From NCBI RefSeq assembly GCF_009800925.1, contig NZ_WOYF01000001.1:434001-498000 (forward strand): DNA of 64,000 nucleotides, written 5' to 3'. Position 1 is the stretch's first letter; each line of letters begins with the position of its first letter. Source of the DNA: Budvicia diplopodorum (GTDB taxonomy: Bacteria > Pseudomonadota > Gammaproteobacteria > Enterobacterales > Enterobacteriaceae). Both the position numbers and the translations under genes were made by a program. Below the pieces are notes generated by a model that was given only the letters and a program-made list of their open reading frames with translations, made no database searches and was not told the DNA's origin. Shown one piece after another: positions 40,850 through 50,015 of this stretch.

Positions 40850-41266
40850 CTATTTTTTATCCAGTTCAACCAGCTTTTTTTCATCAGCATCGGCAACAAA
40901 AATGGCTAATAGCTTTGCAGGTTCGGTTTTACTGGCATTATCACTCATCTTATGGTGCGCTCCCGGCGCTTCCTGCCAGCTATCACCGGCTTTATAAACC
41001 ATAGCTTTGCCGTCATCAAGCTGGCTACGAATGGCACCAGACAGAACATAGCCAACGACAAAAGCTTGGCCATGACGATGAACCGGCGTAGTCCCACCCG
41101 AAGGGTAATCTACTATCAGCGCGGTCATGGTCTTGCCGGGTACGTTAGGAATGGCATATTGAAATGCCGGGCTTATGGTTTCACGACCGCCGGAGTTTCC
41201 ATGCGCCACAGCGCCAAAACTGGCGACGATCAGCGCAGCAGATAACAGTAATTTATTCAAATTCAT
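40850..41266 (-). CDS. secreted cupin-domain protein
   Basis: 138 residues. A signal peptide covers about residues 1-22 (MNLNKLLLSAALIVASFGAV, cleavage near AHG). The rest is one cupin barrel with metal-type ligands His63 and His65 in PVHRHGQAFVVGYV, and a later His pair in APGAHHKMSD. Function unknown; similar periplasmic cupins occur beside oxidoreductases and stress genes. It is 36 bases downstream of the azoreductase remnant, probably in one operon. Confidence 0.85.
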   Translation of the reverse strand: MNLNKLLLSAALIVASFGAVAHGNSGGRETISPAFQYAIPNVPGKTMTALIVDYPSGGTTPVHRHGQAFVVGYVLSGAIRSQLDDGKAMVYKAGDSWQEAPGAHHKMSDNASKTEPAKLLAIFVADADEKKLVELDKK

Positions 41267-41302
41267 ATTTAATTCCTTCTCATGTTCCCTAGCGATTGTT
41301 TA

Positions 41303-41967
41303 TCAGGCCATTTCGGTTTGTTTAACGTTGGCAAACAGTTTTGCCCACTGGGCGACAACGGCGTCTAAATCGTGGTGTGCCCGAACCAAAGCCGCCTCGC
41401 GTGACGCCTCATCTGAAAACTGCAAAGGCTGTGCATCAACAAACTGTGGCGCATCGACACCAATAAAGGCGAAAGAGGATTTCAGTACCGGCGTCATGGC
41501 ATCCATCCATGCAAAAGGACTTTCACCGCGCAGATCGGCACCGCGAGTCGTGATGAACAGAACTTTTTTATCTACCATTCGCCCTACAGTGGTACCGTTT
41601 TCCAGTAAATCGTAAGTCACTCCGGTGCGGGTAATCGCATCGATAAAGGTCTTAAAGGTCGATGGAATGGTCCAGTTATACATTGGCATTGCATAGACTA
41701 AGGCATCGGCCGCAAGTACCCGCTCACACATCGCATCGGACGAAGCTAATACACGATGCATCGCCTCAGTACGCTGCGCTTTCGGCGTGTAGGTTGCCTG
41801 AGCAAATTCGGCGGATACGTGAGGCTGAACGTCTTCCGTCACGTCCAGATAGTCAATGTCTAGCGCAACGCCGTGCTGGCCAGCTGTTCAACAAAATAGC
41901 GGCCTAATGCCCGGGAGTTAGACCATTTGTGATATTTAGAACTTGCATCAATGTGTAACAGTTTCAT
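41303..41967 (-). pseudogene. azoR: FMN-dependent NADH azoreductase, frameshifted
   Basis: The ATG at 41967 (after AGGAAATCTA) opens MKLLHIDASSKYHKWSNS and stops at a TAG (41860-41862) after 35 codons. The other frame picks up at about 41883 as GQHGVALDIDYLDVTEDV and continues 190 or so residues through MYNWTIPSTFKTFIDAITR and VLFITTRGADLRGESP, which match AzoR-family flavodoxin-fold quinone/azo reductases. Together they make one full-length protein of about 221 residues split by a net one-base frame change near CAGCTGGCCAGC. Either a recent mutation or a sequencing error. Intact, it would reduce quinones or azo compounds with NADH. Confidence 0.88.
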
Positions 41968-42003
41968 TAGATTTCCTGAGGCCAAATCGTTTAGCTCATT
42001 CAT

Positions 42004-42044
42004 TATACTTTAACTACGATAATTTTTGTCGTAGTTAAAGTATA
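42004..42044. promoter_or_regulatory. 16-bp perfect inverted repeat, likely operator for the azoreductase
   Basis: Arms TATACTTTAACTACGA (42004-42019) and TCGTAGTTAAAGTATA (42029-42044) around a nine-base AT spacer, 37 bases before the azoreductase start. It is not followed by a T-run and so is not a terminator. The Rrf2-type regulator encoded immediately upstream is the natural candidate to bind it. Confidence 0.6.
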
Positions 42045-42090
42045 GAAATATCCTCAGCTCTGCAATAACTTTTTGATCTGTTTTGCTAAT

Positions 42091-42132
42091 GGTGAAAACA
42101 ACAACGCCCGAACGTGATGTCGGGCGTTGTTG
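42091..42132 (-). terminator. terminator of the Rrf2 regulator gene
   Basis: 13-bp perfect stem CAACAACGCCCGA / TCGGGCGTTGTTG with an eight-base loop, followed on the minus strand by TTTTC, 34 bases after the regulator's stop codon. Confidence 0.85.
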
Positions 42133-42165
42133 ATTAATCAATGACTTTATCCCATTAAAAGCACG

Positions 42166-42702
42166 CTAAGCCTTAGCGCTGCCGGGAGATAAACGCCGGG
42201 CAGATGGCCTTTCATCAAACCACTTAACTATTTGAACCGCATAGTCATCTCTGACCTTAGGCGCCACCTCAGCAGCTATATCGGCTAAGGTATATTTAGC
42301 CAGCGCTTTTTGCATCTGCTCTTGAGCATCGAGCATCACTGCATGTATAGAACACACTCCGCTGGTCGCCCACTCTGGCGCATTCCCCTCAAATACGGCG
42401 CAGCGGGCACGGATCTCTTTACACTCAAACAGGGCCTTCTGACCATCTATCGCCACCACGACCTCATTCACCGTAATTTCACCGGCAGGCTTGGCTAACA
42501 TAAATCCGCCCTTCGCGCCTTCGGTTGCCACAACAAGGCCAGCTTTATGCAGTTTAGTGAACACTTTAGCCAGAAACTCAGCGGGAACCCCCTGCAGTTC
42601 AGCCAGATCGCGAACGTTAGCTTCTGCAACGCCGGGCAACGGCTTAGTCAGATACAGCAAACAGTGTAAAGCGTATTCAACGCCGCTACTAATATGGGAC
42701 AT
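42166..42702 (-). CDS. Rrf2-family transcriptional regulator
   Basis: 178 residues. The winged helix-turn-helix occupies about residues 1-75 (VEYALHCLLYLTK, GVPAEFLAKVFTKLHKAGLV, GAKGGFMLA). Three Cys (94, 101, 117) in the spacing seen in Fe-S Rrf2 sensors follow, in LFECKEIRARCAVF and TSGVCSIHAVM. The C terminus is longer than in IscR. The second ATG is chosen for family fit; one five codons upstream is possible. It lies upstream of the azoreductase and cupin genes on the same strand and probably senses redox or electrophile stress to control them. Confidence 0.88.
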   Translation of the reverse strand: MSHISSGVEYALHCLLYLTKPLPGVAEANVRDLAELQGVPAEFLAKVFTKLHKAGLVVATEGAKGGFMLAKPAGEITVNEVVVAIDGQKALFECKEIRARCAVFEGNAPEWATSGVCSIHAVMLDAQEQMQKALAKYTLADIAAEVAPKVRDDYAVQIVKWFDERPSARRLSPGSAKA

Positions 42703-42895
42703 ATATAATTCCGACAAAAATAATCTTAGTTAAGCCTAAGGGTTTTTAGTCGCCCAATCAAGGAGGATGACGATATGCAAAACCAAAAAAATAATAAAGT
42801 TGTGAGCAACAAGAATATTTTAGCGTCACTATCCGCTATGATTATTAATAAATTCACAACGGTTAACCCCTCTCGACTGCTTCAGGAGCTCACCC

Positions 42896-43798
42896 ATGCA
42901 TATCCTTATTACTGGCGCAACGGGGCTAATTGGTAGCCACTTAACCCGAGATTTGTTATCTCATTTCCACCGGGTCACTATCCTTACCCGTCATCCTGAA
43001 CGAGCAAAAACGCTGTTTGCCGATAGCGTTGAATATCTCAACTCGTTAAATCATCTCAAATCGCTTGATGGCTTTGACGCCGTTGTGAATCTGGCCGGTG
43101 AACCTATCGCCGATAAACGCTGGACGCCACTGCAGAAGAAGCGCTTGTGCAACAGCCGCTGGGAAATTACCGCTCAGCTCAGTAACCTGATTCAGCAAAG
43201 CAAACAGCCTCCGGCGGTTTTTATTTCCGGCTCAGCCGTTGGTTACTATGGCGATCAGGGGCAAAGCATTGTGACCGAAGAAGAGATGCCCCACCCTGAA
43301 TTTACCCATACGCTCTGTCAACGCTGGGAAGACGAGGCGCTAAAGGCCAAAAGCGCTCATACCCGCGTTTGCCTGTTACGCACTGGCGTAGTGCTGGCGG
43401 CACAGGGCGGAGCCTTAGCCAAAATGTTACCCATATTTAAGGTAGGCCTCGGCGGCCCGTTGGGATCTGGCCAGCAATATATGCCGTGGATCCATATTCA
43501 GGACATGGTCGACGGCATCCGGTTTTTACTGACTACTCCCGGCCTCAGCGGCCCGTTTAATATGGTCTCACCTTATCCGGTGCACAATGAACTATTTACC
43601 GATCAGCTGGCTTCAACGCTGGATCGACCACACTTCTTCCGTACGCCAGCATGGGTGATTAAATTACTAATGGGAGAATCATCGGTATTAGTTTTGGGTG
43701 GGCAGCATGCGCTACCGAAGCGGCTGGAAGATGCTGGCTATCGCTTTAAATTTTCCATGCTGGAAAAAGCGCTGGAGAATTTATTTCCTAAGCCTTAA
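42896..43798 (+). CDS. yfcH: TIGR01777 family epimerase YfcH
   Basis: 300-residue short-chain dehydrogenase-like protein (E. coli 297). The NAD(P)-binding loop [16 protein letters not shown] is at residues 4-19; [14 protein letters not shown] contains the Ser and Tyr region, and [18 protein letters not shown] is the family signature. E. coli YfcH has no established function. Gene order relative to yfcE and ubiX resembles E. coli, apart from the inserted cassette. Confidence 0.93.
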   Translation: MHILITGATGLIGSHLTRDLLSHFHRVTILTRHPERAKTLFADSVEYLNSLNHLKSLDGFDAVVNLAGEPIADKRWTPLQKKRLCNSRWEITAQLSNLIQQSKQPPAVFISGSAVGYYGDQGQSIVTEEEMPHPEFTHTLCQRWEDEALKAKSAHTRVCLLRTGVVLAAQGGALAKMLPIFKVGLGGPLGSGQQYMPWIHIQDMVDGIRFLLTTPGLSGPFNMVSPYPVHNELFTDQLASTLDRPHFFRTPAWVIKLLMGESSVLVLGGQHALPKRLEDAGYRFKFSMLEKALENLFPKP

Positions 43799-43807
43799 GC
43801 CACTAGC

Positions 43808-43832
43808 TGACCGACGGGCTCGCCGTCGGTCA
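43808..43832. terminator. hairpin between convergent yfcH and ubiX
   Basis: TGACCGACGG, loop GCTCG, CCGTCGGTCA: ten perfect pairs, ten bases after the yfcH stop, in the gap before ubiX. No T-run, so efficiency is uncertain. Confidence 0.55.
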
Positions 43833-43853
43833 CAGTATGAAAATCGGTGGTGA

Positions 43854-44423
43854 TTACTGACCTTCCCAGCGGGTAAACAGATCTTTTTCCAACTGAATAT
43901 CAAACTGATCCAGAACCCGGTTAACCGTTTGATCAATAATATCCTGTACGCTTTCAGGACGGTGATAAAACGCCGGTACCGGCGGCATAATTACCGCCCC
44001 CAGTTCGGCGGCCCGAGTCATTAAGCGTAAATGCCCCAAATGCAGCGGAGTTTCCCGCACGCACAGCACTAATGGTTTACGTTCTTTTAATGTGACATCC
44101 GCCGCTCTGGTCAGTAGATCGTCAGTATAGCTATTCACCACGCCGGACAGCGTTTTCATTGAACAGGGTAAAATCACCATACCGTGGCAACGAAAAGATC
44201 CGGAAGAAACGGAAGCCGCGATATCCCGCACATCATGAACCACCGAGGCCAGCTGGGTCACATCCCGCAGGCTGAAATCGGTCTCTAAGGCTAACGTTTG
44301 ACGGGCAGCATTGCTGATAATAAGGTGAGTTTCGACCTCATCACAATGCTGCAGAACCTGCAGTAACCGCACGCCGTACGCAGCACCGCTGGCTCCCGAT
44401 ATTCCGATAATTAAACGTTTCAT
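43854..44423 (-). CDS. ubiX: flavin prenyltransferase UbiX
   Basis: 189 residues, the E. coli length. It attaches a dimethylallyl group to FMN to make the prenylated cofactor of the decarboxylase UbiD in ubiquinone synthesis. FMN-binding loop IGISGASGAAYGVRLL at the N terminus, VILPCSMKTLSGVVNSY in the middle, and RAADVTLKERKPLVLCVRE are the family blocks. In the gene order purF-ubiX as in E. coli. Confidence 0.96.
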   Translation of the reverse strand: MKRLIIGISGASGAAYGVRLLQVLQHCDEVETHLIISNAARQTLALETDFSLRDVTQLASVVHDVRDIAASVSSGSFRCHGMVILPCSMKTLSGVVNSYTDDLLTRAADVTLKERKPLVLCVRETPLHLGHLRLMTRAAELGAVIMPPVPAFYHRPESVQDIIDQTVNRVLDQFDIQLEKDLFTRWEGQ

Positions 44424-44563
44424 GATAGCAAGCTCTTATCGTTCTGAATTTGTTGATGACTTTGCCGCAATTAGTCTCGTTAATCAATAGCAAAGCCAAT
44501 ACGCTTCATATACAGATCGATATCTGACGGTAACCGCGCTGAACCTCAGCAATATCGGCTCAG

Positions 44564-46081
44564 TTACCCTTCGTTATACAGCTCCAGATTTTCTGCATTA
44601 TGATGATCGATATTGGCCTTCACATCGTCGTTGCGTAAAGAATCCAGATAATCGAGGTAGTTTTGATCGATGTCTTTAGTAACATAAATTCCGTCAAACA
44701 CCGAGCATTCAAATTGCTCAATATCGTGATTATCATCGCGAACGGCTTCGATTAAATCACTCAGATCCTGAAATATTAGCCCATCAGCACCGATGATTTT
44801 TGCAATTTCATCAACCTCACGCCCGTGAGCAATCAGCTCGTTGGCGCTTGGCATATCGATACCGTAAACGTTTGGAAAGCGAACCTCTGGGGCAGCCGAC
44901 GCCAGATACACCTTCGTCGCTCCGGCATCACGGGCCATTTCAACAATCTGCTCAGAGGTGGTACCGCGCACAATAGAATCATCCACCAGCAGAACGCACT
45001 TACCTCGGAACTCGGCCCGGTTAGCATTGAGTTTACGGCGCACCGACTGACGGCGGGCCTGCTGCCCCGGCATAATAAAGGTCCGGCCAACGTAGCGGTT
45101 TTTCACAAAACCCTGACGATACGGCTTATCCAGAATCCGGGCTATTTCCAGCGCAATATCGCAAGAGGTTTCAGGAATAGGAATAACGACGTCAATCTCC
45201 AAATCTTCCCACTCACGGGCAATTTTTTCACCCAGCGTGGTTCCCATACGAACCCGAGCGCTATAAACCGAGATCTTATCCATAAACGAATCTGGCCGGG
45301 CAAAATAGACATACTCGAACAGGCAAGGATGATTTTGGGGGTTGTCCGCACACTGCTGGGTAAACATCTGGCCCTGTTCCGTCACGTAGATAGCTTCACC
45401 CGGCTCAACGTCACGCATAAAGTCAAAGCCTAACGTGTCCAGCGCCACGCTCTCAGACGCGACCATATGCTCGATACGGCCATCGTCGAGAGTTCGCTTA
45501 CCAATCACTAAGGGCCGAATGCCGTTAGGATCTCGAAACGCCAGCATACCGTGGCCGATAATCATCGCTACGCAAGCATAAGCTCCGCGAATTAACTTAT
45601 GCGTATTGCGCACTGACGTGAAAACGTCTTCGGGTTTTAGCGGATAGTGACGGAAATTGTCGAGCTCACTGGCCAAAATATTCAGCAAAACTTCAGAATC
45701 GGAAGTGGTATTAATATGCCGACGGGCGACTTCAAAAATCTTCTTTTTCAGCTCGTGGGCGTTAGTCAGGTTACCGTTATGGGCCAGAGTAATGCCGTAG
45801 GGGGAGTTAACGTAGAACGGTTGGGCCTCAGAGGCGGTAGAACCACCAGCGGTAGGATAGCGCACGTGGCCAATCCCCATATTGCCCTGTAGCCGCTGCA
45901 TGTGCCGCATTTCAAACACATCTTTGACCAACCCGTTGGCTTTTCTGAGGCGAAAGCAGTTATTCTCATCAATAGTGACAATGCCTGCGGCATCTTGCCC
46001 ACGGTGCTGGAGCACCGTGAGCGCATCATAAATGGATTGGTTAACAGGTGTAAAACCAACAATACCGACAATACCACACAT
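44564..46081 (-). CDS. purF: amidophosphoribosyltransferase
   Basis: 505 residues, the E. coli length. First committed step of purine synthesis, PRPP plus glutamine to phosphoribosylamine. Cys2 (MCGIVGIVG) becomes the N-terminal glutaminase nucleophile after Met removal, with no propeptide; the PRPP loop is [14 protein letters not shown] (about residue 366). It lies 49 bases after cvpA and is expected to share the PurR-controlled cvpA promoter. Confidence 0.98.
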   Translation of the reverse strand: MCGIVGIVGFTPVNQSIYDALTVLQHRGQDAAGIVTIDENNCFRLRKANGLVKDVFEMRHMQRLQGNMGIGHVRYPTAGGSTASEAQPFYVNSPYGITLAHNGNLTNAHELKKKIFEVARRHINTTSDSEVLLNILASELDNFRHYPLKPEDVFTSVRNTHKLIRGAYACVAMIIGHGMLAFRDPNGIRPLVIGKRTLDDGRIEHMVASESVALDTLGFDFMRDVEPGEAIYVTEQGQMFTQQCADNPQNHPCLFEYVYFARPDSFMDKISVYSARVRMGTTLGEKIAREWEDLEIDVVIPIPETSCDIALEIARILDKPYRQGFVKNRYVGRTFIMPGQQARRQSVRRKLNANRAEFRGKCVLLVDDSIVRGTTSEQIVEMARDAGATKVYLASAAPEVRFPNVYGIDMPSANELIAHGREVDEIAKIIGADGLIFQDLSDLIEAVRDDNHDIEQFECSVFDGIYVTKDIDQNYLDYLDSLRNDDVKANIDHHNAENLELYNEG

Positions 46082-46130
46082 GCTGTCTTTTCCTCATCAG
46101 TATCACCGCACTCCCACCTGACGATTGTGT

Positions 46131-46628
46131 CTATTGCGTAGGGTGAGGCAAGAAACTCGACGTGCTTTGCAAGTAGTCAAAAAACCACTTGATGATGTGA
46201 CTAAATTGCGGGATCAACTGAGACTGAGTCCAGTCAGCAGTGTGTGAGAATGATGTAAATGAATCGAGGAAAAACAGCAGAGCCGCAACAACCAATACGC
46301 CGCGTAATGCGCCAAAGCAAACACCCAACACGCGATCGGTACCGGAAAGTCCGGTGTGTTTAACCAAAGAGCCAATCACATAGTTAACAATCGCACCCAC
46401 AATTAACGTAGCAATAAATAGCGCCGCAATCGCAATTCCATTACGAACCAGCTGATCTTCAAACTGCGTAAAGTAGACGGTCAGATAGGGGTAAAACTGA
46501 CTGGCAACAAAAAACGCAGCGATCCAGGTAATCAATGACAGAGCTTCTCGGACAAATCCACGAATCAGGCTCACCAGCGAAGAGAACGCAATCACGCCGA
46601 TAATCACATAATCAACCCAAATCAACAT
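46131..46628 (-). CDS. cvpA: colicin V production protein CvpA
   Basis: 165 residues (E. coli 162), inner-membrane protein with four helices (about 1-20, 30-50, 65-85, 105-125). The block LIRGFVREALSLITW and GTDRVLGVCFGALRGV are diagnostic. Needed for colicin V export and for envelope stress tolerance in some enterics; the molecular role is unclear. An ATG four codons upstream exists (46640); the one chosen fits the E. coli start. A PurR box lies about 90 bases upstream. Confidence 0.94.
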   Translation of the reverse strand: MLIWVDYVIIGVIAFSSLVSLIRGFVREALSLITWIAAFFVASQFYPYLTVYFTQFEDQLVRNGIAIAALFIATLIVGAIVNYVIGSLVKHTGLSGTDRVLGVCFGALRGVLVVAALLFFLDSFTSFSHTADWTQSQLIPQFSHIIKWFFDYLQSTSSFLPHPTQ

Positions 46629-46711
46629 ATGTACATCCATGTATTCGTATCACGACACTTCATAAAATCAGCCTATAAATATTGCGCTGTCTGATTTGCA
46701 GCGCATTCTAT

Positions 46712-46760
46712 CAGAAAAAGAAAACGTTTGCGTAGTGTAATTACGCCTTAAGCAAACGTT
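46712..46760 (-). terminator. dedD terminator overlapping PurR boxes
   Basis: On the minus strand AACGTTTGC (46752-46760, including the dedD stop codon) pairs with GCAAACGTT (46723-46731), followed by TTCTTTTTC. The loop is long (20 bases), so efficiency may be moderate. Both arms are also PurR-box cores. Confidence 0.6.
46718..46733 (-). promoter_or_regulatory. PurR box of the cvpA-purF operon
   Basis: Minus-strand ACGCAAACGTTTTCTT fits the PurR operator consensus (ANGCAANCGNTTNCNT) and lies about 90 bases before the cvpA start, as in the E. coli purF operon. Purine corepressor-bound PurR should repress here. Confidence 0.9.
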
Positions 46761-46765
46761 ATCGT
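46750..46765 (+). promoter_or_regulatory. second PurR-box-like sequence in the dedD 3' end
   Basis: AAGCAAACGTTATCGT matches the PurR consensus at all but one fixed position and lies 32 bases from the first box (start to start) in inverted orientation, overlapping the last codons and stop of dedD. A second operator is plausible; chance constraint from the dedD coding end and hairpin is the alternative. Confidence 0.5.
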
Positions 46766-47556
46766 ACGGTACTAAATGCTTTAACTTCACCATTTAATCC
46801 ACTGAGCCTATTTAGCTCAGGAAGTGCCGCTTCTAGCTTTTGCCTTGACGGATCCGGGCCAACCACTACCCGAGTCACTTTTCCCTGAACGGGCACTGTC
46901 GGAACGGTATAAACCCGATAGCCTGATAGCTTAAGCGTGGCGACAATTTCATTCACTTTATCGGCATTTTTCAATGCGCCAAGCTGAACGATAAACGCCT
47001 GACCAACCGGAGGCTTCTCTTTCGGCTTTTCAGCTTCAGCTGGTTTAGTTTCAGCTGGTTTAGCCTCAGCAGGCTTAGTTTCAACCGGTTTGGTCTGAAC
47101 GGGCTTAGCTTCAACTGGCTTAGTCTGAACAGGTTTAGTCTCAGCAGGTTTTGGCTTAGCTTCAGCCGGCTTAGATTCCACAGGCTTAGGCTCTACGCGC
47201 CTAGATTCCGCCGGTTTGGTCTGCTCCGTTGGGGCTGGAGGAACGACGTCAGGATTAGCCGGAGCCGAATTATTACCCGCCGTGGTTGACGCTAACGGTG
47301 GTGATTCAACCCTACTCGCATCCGGTTGCCCATTCCCTGCCGTTTGCGTAGCGCCGTTTTCCGGCGGCAACGAGTGATTTACCGTTGGTAAAATCTCGGC
47401 ATTTTGATCGTCTCCTTCTTTAGGCACTATGGGAATAGAGGCGAACTCGTCTTCATAATGCTTTTTCTTACCATCAAACAGGCTGGGAAGGATAATTACG
47501 CCGACGGCAACAATCACCACGGCACCAATCAGCCTGTTCTGAAATTGACTAGCCAC
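46759..47556 (-). CDS. dedD: cell-division SPOR-domain protein DedD
   Basis: 265 residues (E. coli 220). One membrane helix at about 8-26 (NRLIGAVVIVAVGVIILPSLF), a long Pro/Lys/Glu linker (about 60-185), then a C-terminal SPOR domain (AFIVQLGALKNADKVNEIVA to the end) that binds denuded septal peptidoglycan. The linker is enlarged by KPVET/KPAEA-type five-residue repeats encoded by 15-base tandem repeats. Its first codons overlap the end of folC by eight bases. Confidence 0.95.
   Translation of the reverse strand: MASQFQNRLIGAVVIVAVGVIILPSLFDGKKKHYEDEFASIPIVPKEGDDQNAEILPTVNHSLPPENGATQTAGNGQPDASRVESPPLASTTAGNNSAPANPDVVPPAPTEQTKPAESRRVEPKPVESKPAEAKPKPAETKPVQTKPVEAKPVQTKPVETKPAEAKPAETKPAEAEKPKEKPPVGQAFIVQLGALKNADKVNEIVATLKLSGYRVYTVPTVPVQGKVTRVVVGPDPSRQKLEAALPELNRLSGLNGEVKAFSTVR
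47030..47225 (-). repeat. 15-bp coding tandem repeats in dedD
   Basis: A run of roughly a dozen imperfect 15-base units (theme GGTTTAGTTTCAGCT on the plus strand) encodes the KP(V/A)(E/Q)(T/A)K linker of DedD. In-frame unit gain or loss would change only linker length, so the tract is likely to vary between strains. Confidence 0.8.
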
Positions 47557-48829
47557 ACTGTTCTCCTTTCTCTAACTCCAGCGCTTCCATAACGTGCGCT
47601 ACAGTATGGAATGAGCCGCAAACGATAATGACATCCTGAGGCTTGGCGTCCTTCAAGGCCTGCTGCCAGGCATGAATAACGTCAGCAAAGCTGCTCGATC
47701 CGGGTAAATATTGTGCCAACCGTTCGGCCTTCGCACCGCGCGGCCCGTCAAGCGACGCACAGTACCAAACGTCCACTAACGGTTTAAGCAACGCCAGCGT
47801 GCCTTCGATATCTTTATCGGAAAGCATACCAACGACAGCATATATTTTTCCCCCACGATCCGGCAATGCAGCAAGGCGCTCGGCCAAATAGCCAGCAGCA
47901 TGAGGGTTATGAGCAACGTCTAATATTCTGAGGGGCGATTCGCCTACCGTTTGGAAACGCCCCGGCAAAGAGGCCTGATTAAGCCCTTGAATAATGGCAC
48001 TGTCGCTGATCTTCAGAGATGAATAATGCAACGCCGCCAGCGCCGTCGCCGCGTTCGCTACCGGCACATTCGGTAGCGGCAAACGTTCAAGCCTGCGGTT
48101 ACCCGACTGCCAGCACCACTCACCCGATAGGGAATTTAGCTCAAATGACCACTCATAGCCACGCCGGTAAAGCGGTGCGTTAAGCCCAACGGCAACGTCA
48201 CAAATGGTAACGGGCATATCCGGCTCACCGACAACGGCAGGTTTGCCTGCTCGAAAAATACCCGCCTTCTCCCGGCCGATACTTTCACGATCGCAACCCA
48301 GCCAGTCGGTATGATCCAGCGCAATGCTGGTCACCACGGCCACATCAGCATCGACAATATTTGTCGCATCCAGACGCCCGCCTAACCCGACCTCTAAAAT
48401 AACAACGTCCAGCCCGGACTGTTTGAACAGCTGGAGCGCCGACAGCGTGCCGTATTCAAAATAGGTTAAGGAGATATCTCCTCGTCCCTTTTCAATTAAA
48501 GCAAAAGCCTGAGTATGTTCATGCTCTGCCAGTTCCTGCCCCTGAATTCTAACTCTTTCACTATAGCGAATCAGATGAGGGGAACTATAAACGCCGACCC
48601 GATAGCCTTGAGCCATCAGAATAGTTTCCAGCGCCCGGCAGGTGGTGCCTTTACCGTTAGTACCGGCAACGGTAAAAATATAAGGGGCGGGCCTGAACAA
48701 CCCGAGATTATCGGCCACAGTACGAACGCGATCTAACCCTAATTCAATCGCTTTAGCGTGTAGATGCTCAAGATAGTAAAGCCACGAAGCAAGAGGCGAC
48801 GTGGCTTGAGGTATATCCAGATCTTTCAT
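47549..48829 (-). CDS. folC: dihydrofolate/folylpolyglutamate synthase
   Basis: 426 residues (E. coli 422), Mur-ligase family enzyme adding glutamate to dihydropteroate and folates. The P-loop FTVAGTNGKGTTCRALE is at about residue 53; DVVILEVGLGGRLDATN and ALDHTDWLG are the omega-loop and metal blocks; LDVAHNPHAAGYLAERL is in the C-terminal domain. Lies between accD and dedD as in E. coli; overlaps dedD. Confidence 0.97.
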   Translation of the reverse strand: MKDLDIPQATSPLASWLYYLEHLHAKAIELGLDRVRTVADNLGLFRPAPYIFTVAGTNGKGTTCRALETILMAQGYRVGVYSSPHLIRYSERVRIQGQELAEHEHTQAFALIEKGRGDISLTYFEYGTLSALQLFKQSGLDVVILEVGLGGRLDATNIVDADVAVVTSIALDHTDWLGCDRESIGREKAGIFRAGKPAVVGEPDMPVTICDVAVGLNAPLYRRGYEWSFELNSLSGEWCWQSGNRRLERLPLPNVPVANAATALAALHYSSLKISDSAIIQGLNQASLPGRFQTVGESPLRILDVAHNPHAAGYLAERLAALPDRGGKIYAVVGMLSDKDIEGTLALLKPLVDVWYCASLDGPRGAKAERLAQYLPGSSSFADVIHAWQQALKDAKPQDVIIVCGSFHTVAHVMEALELEKGEQCG

Positions 48830-48867
48830 GATTCCCGTTCACTTAGCTACGGTTTCATTTTTTTCAA

Positions 48868-48891
48868 CCCGGTAGCAAAAAAGCAACCGGG
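48868..48891. other. hairpin between accD and folC
   Basis: CCCGGT and ACCGGG arms around AGCAAAAAAGCA in the 91-base accD-folC gap. On the transcript the loop is U-rich, but no U-run follows the stem, so a terminator is not clear; a processing or stability element is possible. Confidence 0.35.
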
Positions 48892-48920
48892 CTGTGCGTT
48901 TATCATTAGCGGCTAACTAA

Positions 48921-49829
48921 TCAGGCATGTTTTGCATCATTTGAAGAGGCATCAGATTGAATCTGCGCTCCTTCAAACGGCTGCGGCTGATTAGTCAATT
49001 TGGCTAAAATGCTGGCTAAGCGCGGGCGCATTTCCGGACGGCGTACAATCATATCAATCGCACCCTTTTCAATCAGGAATTCACTACGCTGGAAGCCCGG
49101 CGGTAACTTCTCACGCACCGTTTGTTCAATAACCCGAGGACCAGCAAAGCCGATCAGCGCTTTTGGTTCAGCAACGTTAATGTCGCCCAACATCGCTAAA
49201 CTAGCAGATACTCCGCCCATGGTCGGGTCAGTTAACACCGAAATATAAGGCAAACCCTGCTCTTGCATTTTCGCTAATGCCGCACTGGTTTTGGCCATTT
49301 GCATCAGTGAAAACAGCGCTTCTTGCATACGGGCACCGCCGCTGGCAGAAAAACAGACCAGAGGACAATTGTCTTTCAGCGCTTGCTCAACGCCGCGAAC
49401 AAAACGGGCACCGACAACCGACGCCATCGAACCGCCCATAAATGAAAACTCAAACGCCGCAACAACGACAGGCATTCCGTAAAGTGTGCCTTTCATTACA
49501 ACCAGCGCATCTTTTTCATCCGTTTCTTTCTGTGCAGCAGACAGACGGTCTTTATATTTTTTAGAGTCTTTAAACTTAAGCAGATCTTTCGGCTCAAGCT
49601 CGCTACCCAGCTCGGTGTCGCTTCCTTTATCAAGGAAGCTGTGTAAACGCACGCGGGCGGTCATTCGCATGTGGTGATCGCACTTAGGACAAACGTCTAA
49701 ATTACGATCTAATTCGGCGCGGTAAAGCACCTGCCCACAGCTGTCGCACTTAGTCCATACTCCCTCAGGAATCGTGGCCTTACGCGTTGGCGCGCTACTT
49801 TTACTTAAAATTCGTTCAATCCAGCTCAT
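48921..49829 (-). CDS. accD: acetyl-CoA carboxylase carboxyltransferase subunit beta
   Basis: 302 residues (E. coli 304). The N-terminal zinc ribbon C27-D-S-C30 and C46-P-K-C49 is intact, then a crotonase-fold carboxyltransferase domain with [27 protein letters not shown] and [17 protein letters not shown]. With AccA it transfers the carboxyl from biotin to acetyl-CoA, starting fatty acid synthesis. The E. coli protein also binds its own mRNA through the zinc finger. Confidence 0.98.
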   Translation of the reverse strand: MSWIERILSKSSAPTRKATIPEGVWTKCDSCGQVLYRAELDRNLDVCPKCDHHMRMTARVRLHSFLDKGSDTELGSELEPKDLLKFKDSKKYKDRLSAAQKETDEKDALVVMKGTLYGMPVVVAAFEFSFMGGSMASVVGARFVRGVEQALKDNCPLVCFSASGGARMQEALFSLMQMAKTSAALAKMQEQGLPYISVLTDPTMGGVSASLAMLGDINVAEPKALIGFAGPRVIEQTVREKLPPGFQRSEFLIEKGAIDMIVRRPEMRPRLASILAKLTNQPQPFEGAQIQSDASSNDAKHA

Positions 49830-50015
49830 TGATGACCTTTCTGTTTGAACCTAGCATAATGCTGGTCTGTTATTCAAACGGATATCTATCCGTTGCGACA
49901 ATCAGTGTCTGACACGGATAAGCCGCCCATTAAACCATATTGGCCCGATAGAGTGGACTAAAAACTTATCGGAGCCGTTCATTCTCTCATAGCCGTAAAA
50001 TAATACATTGAATTA

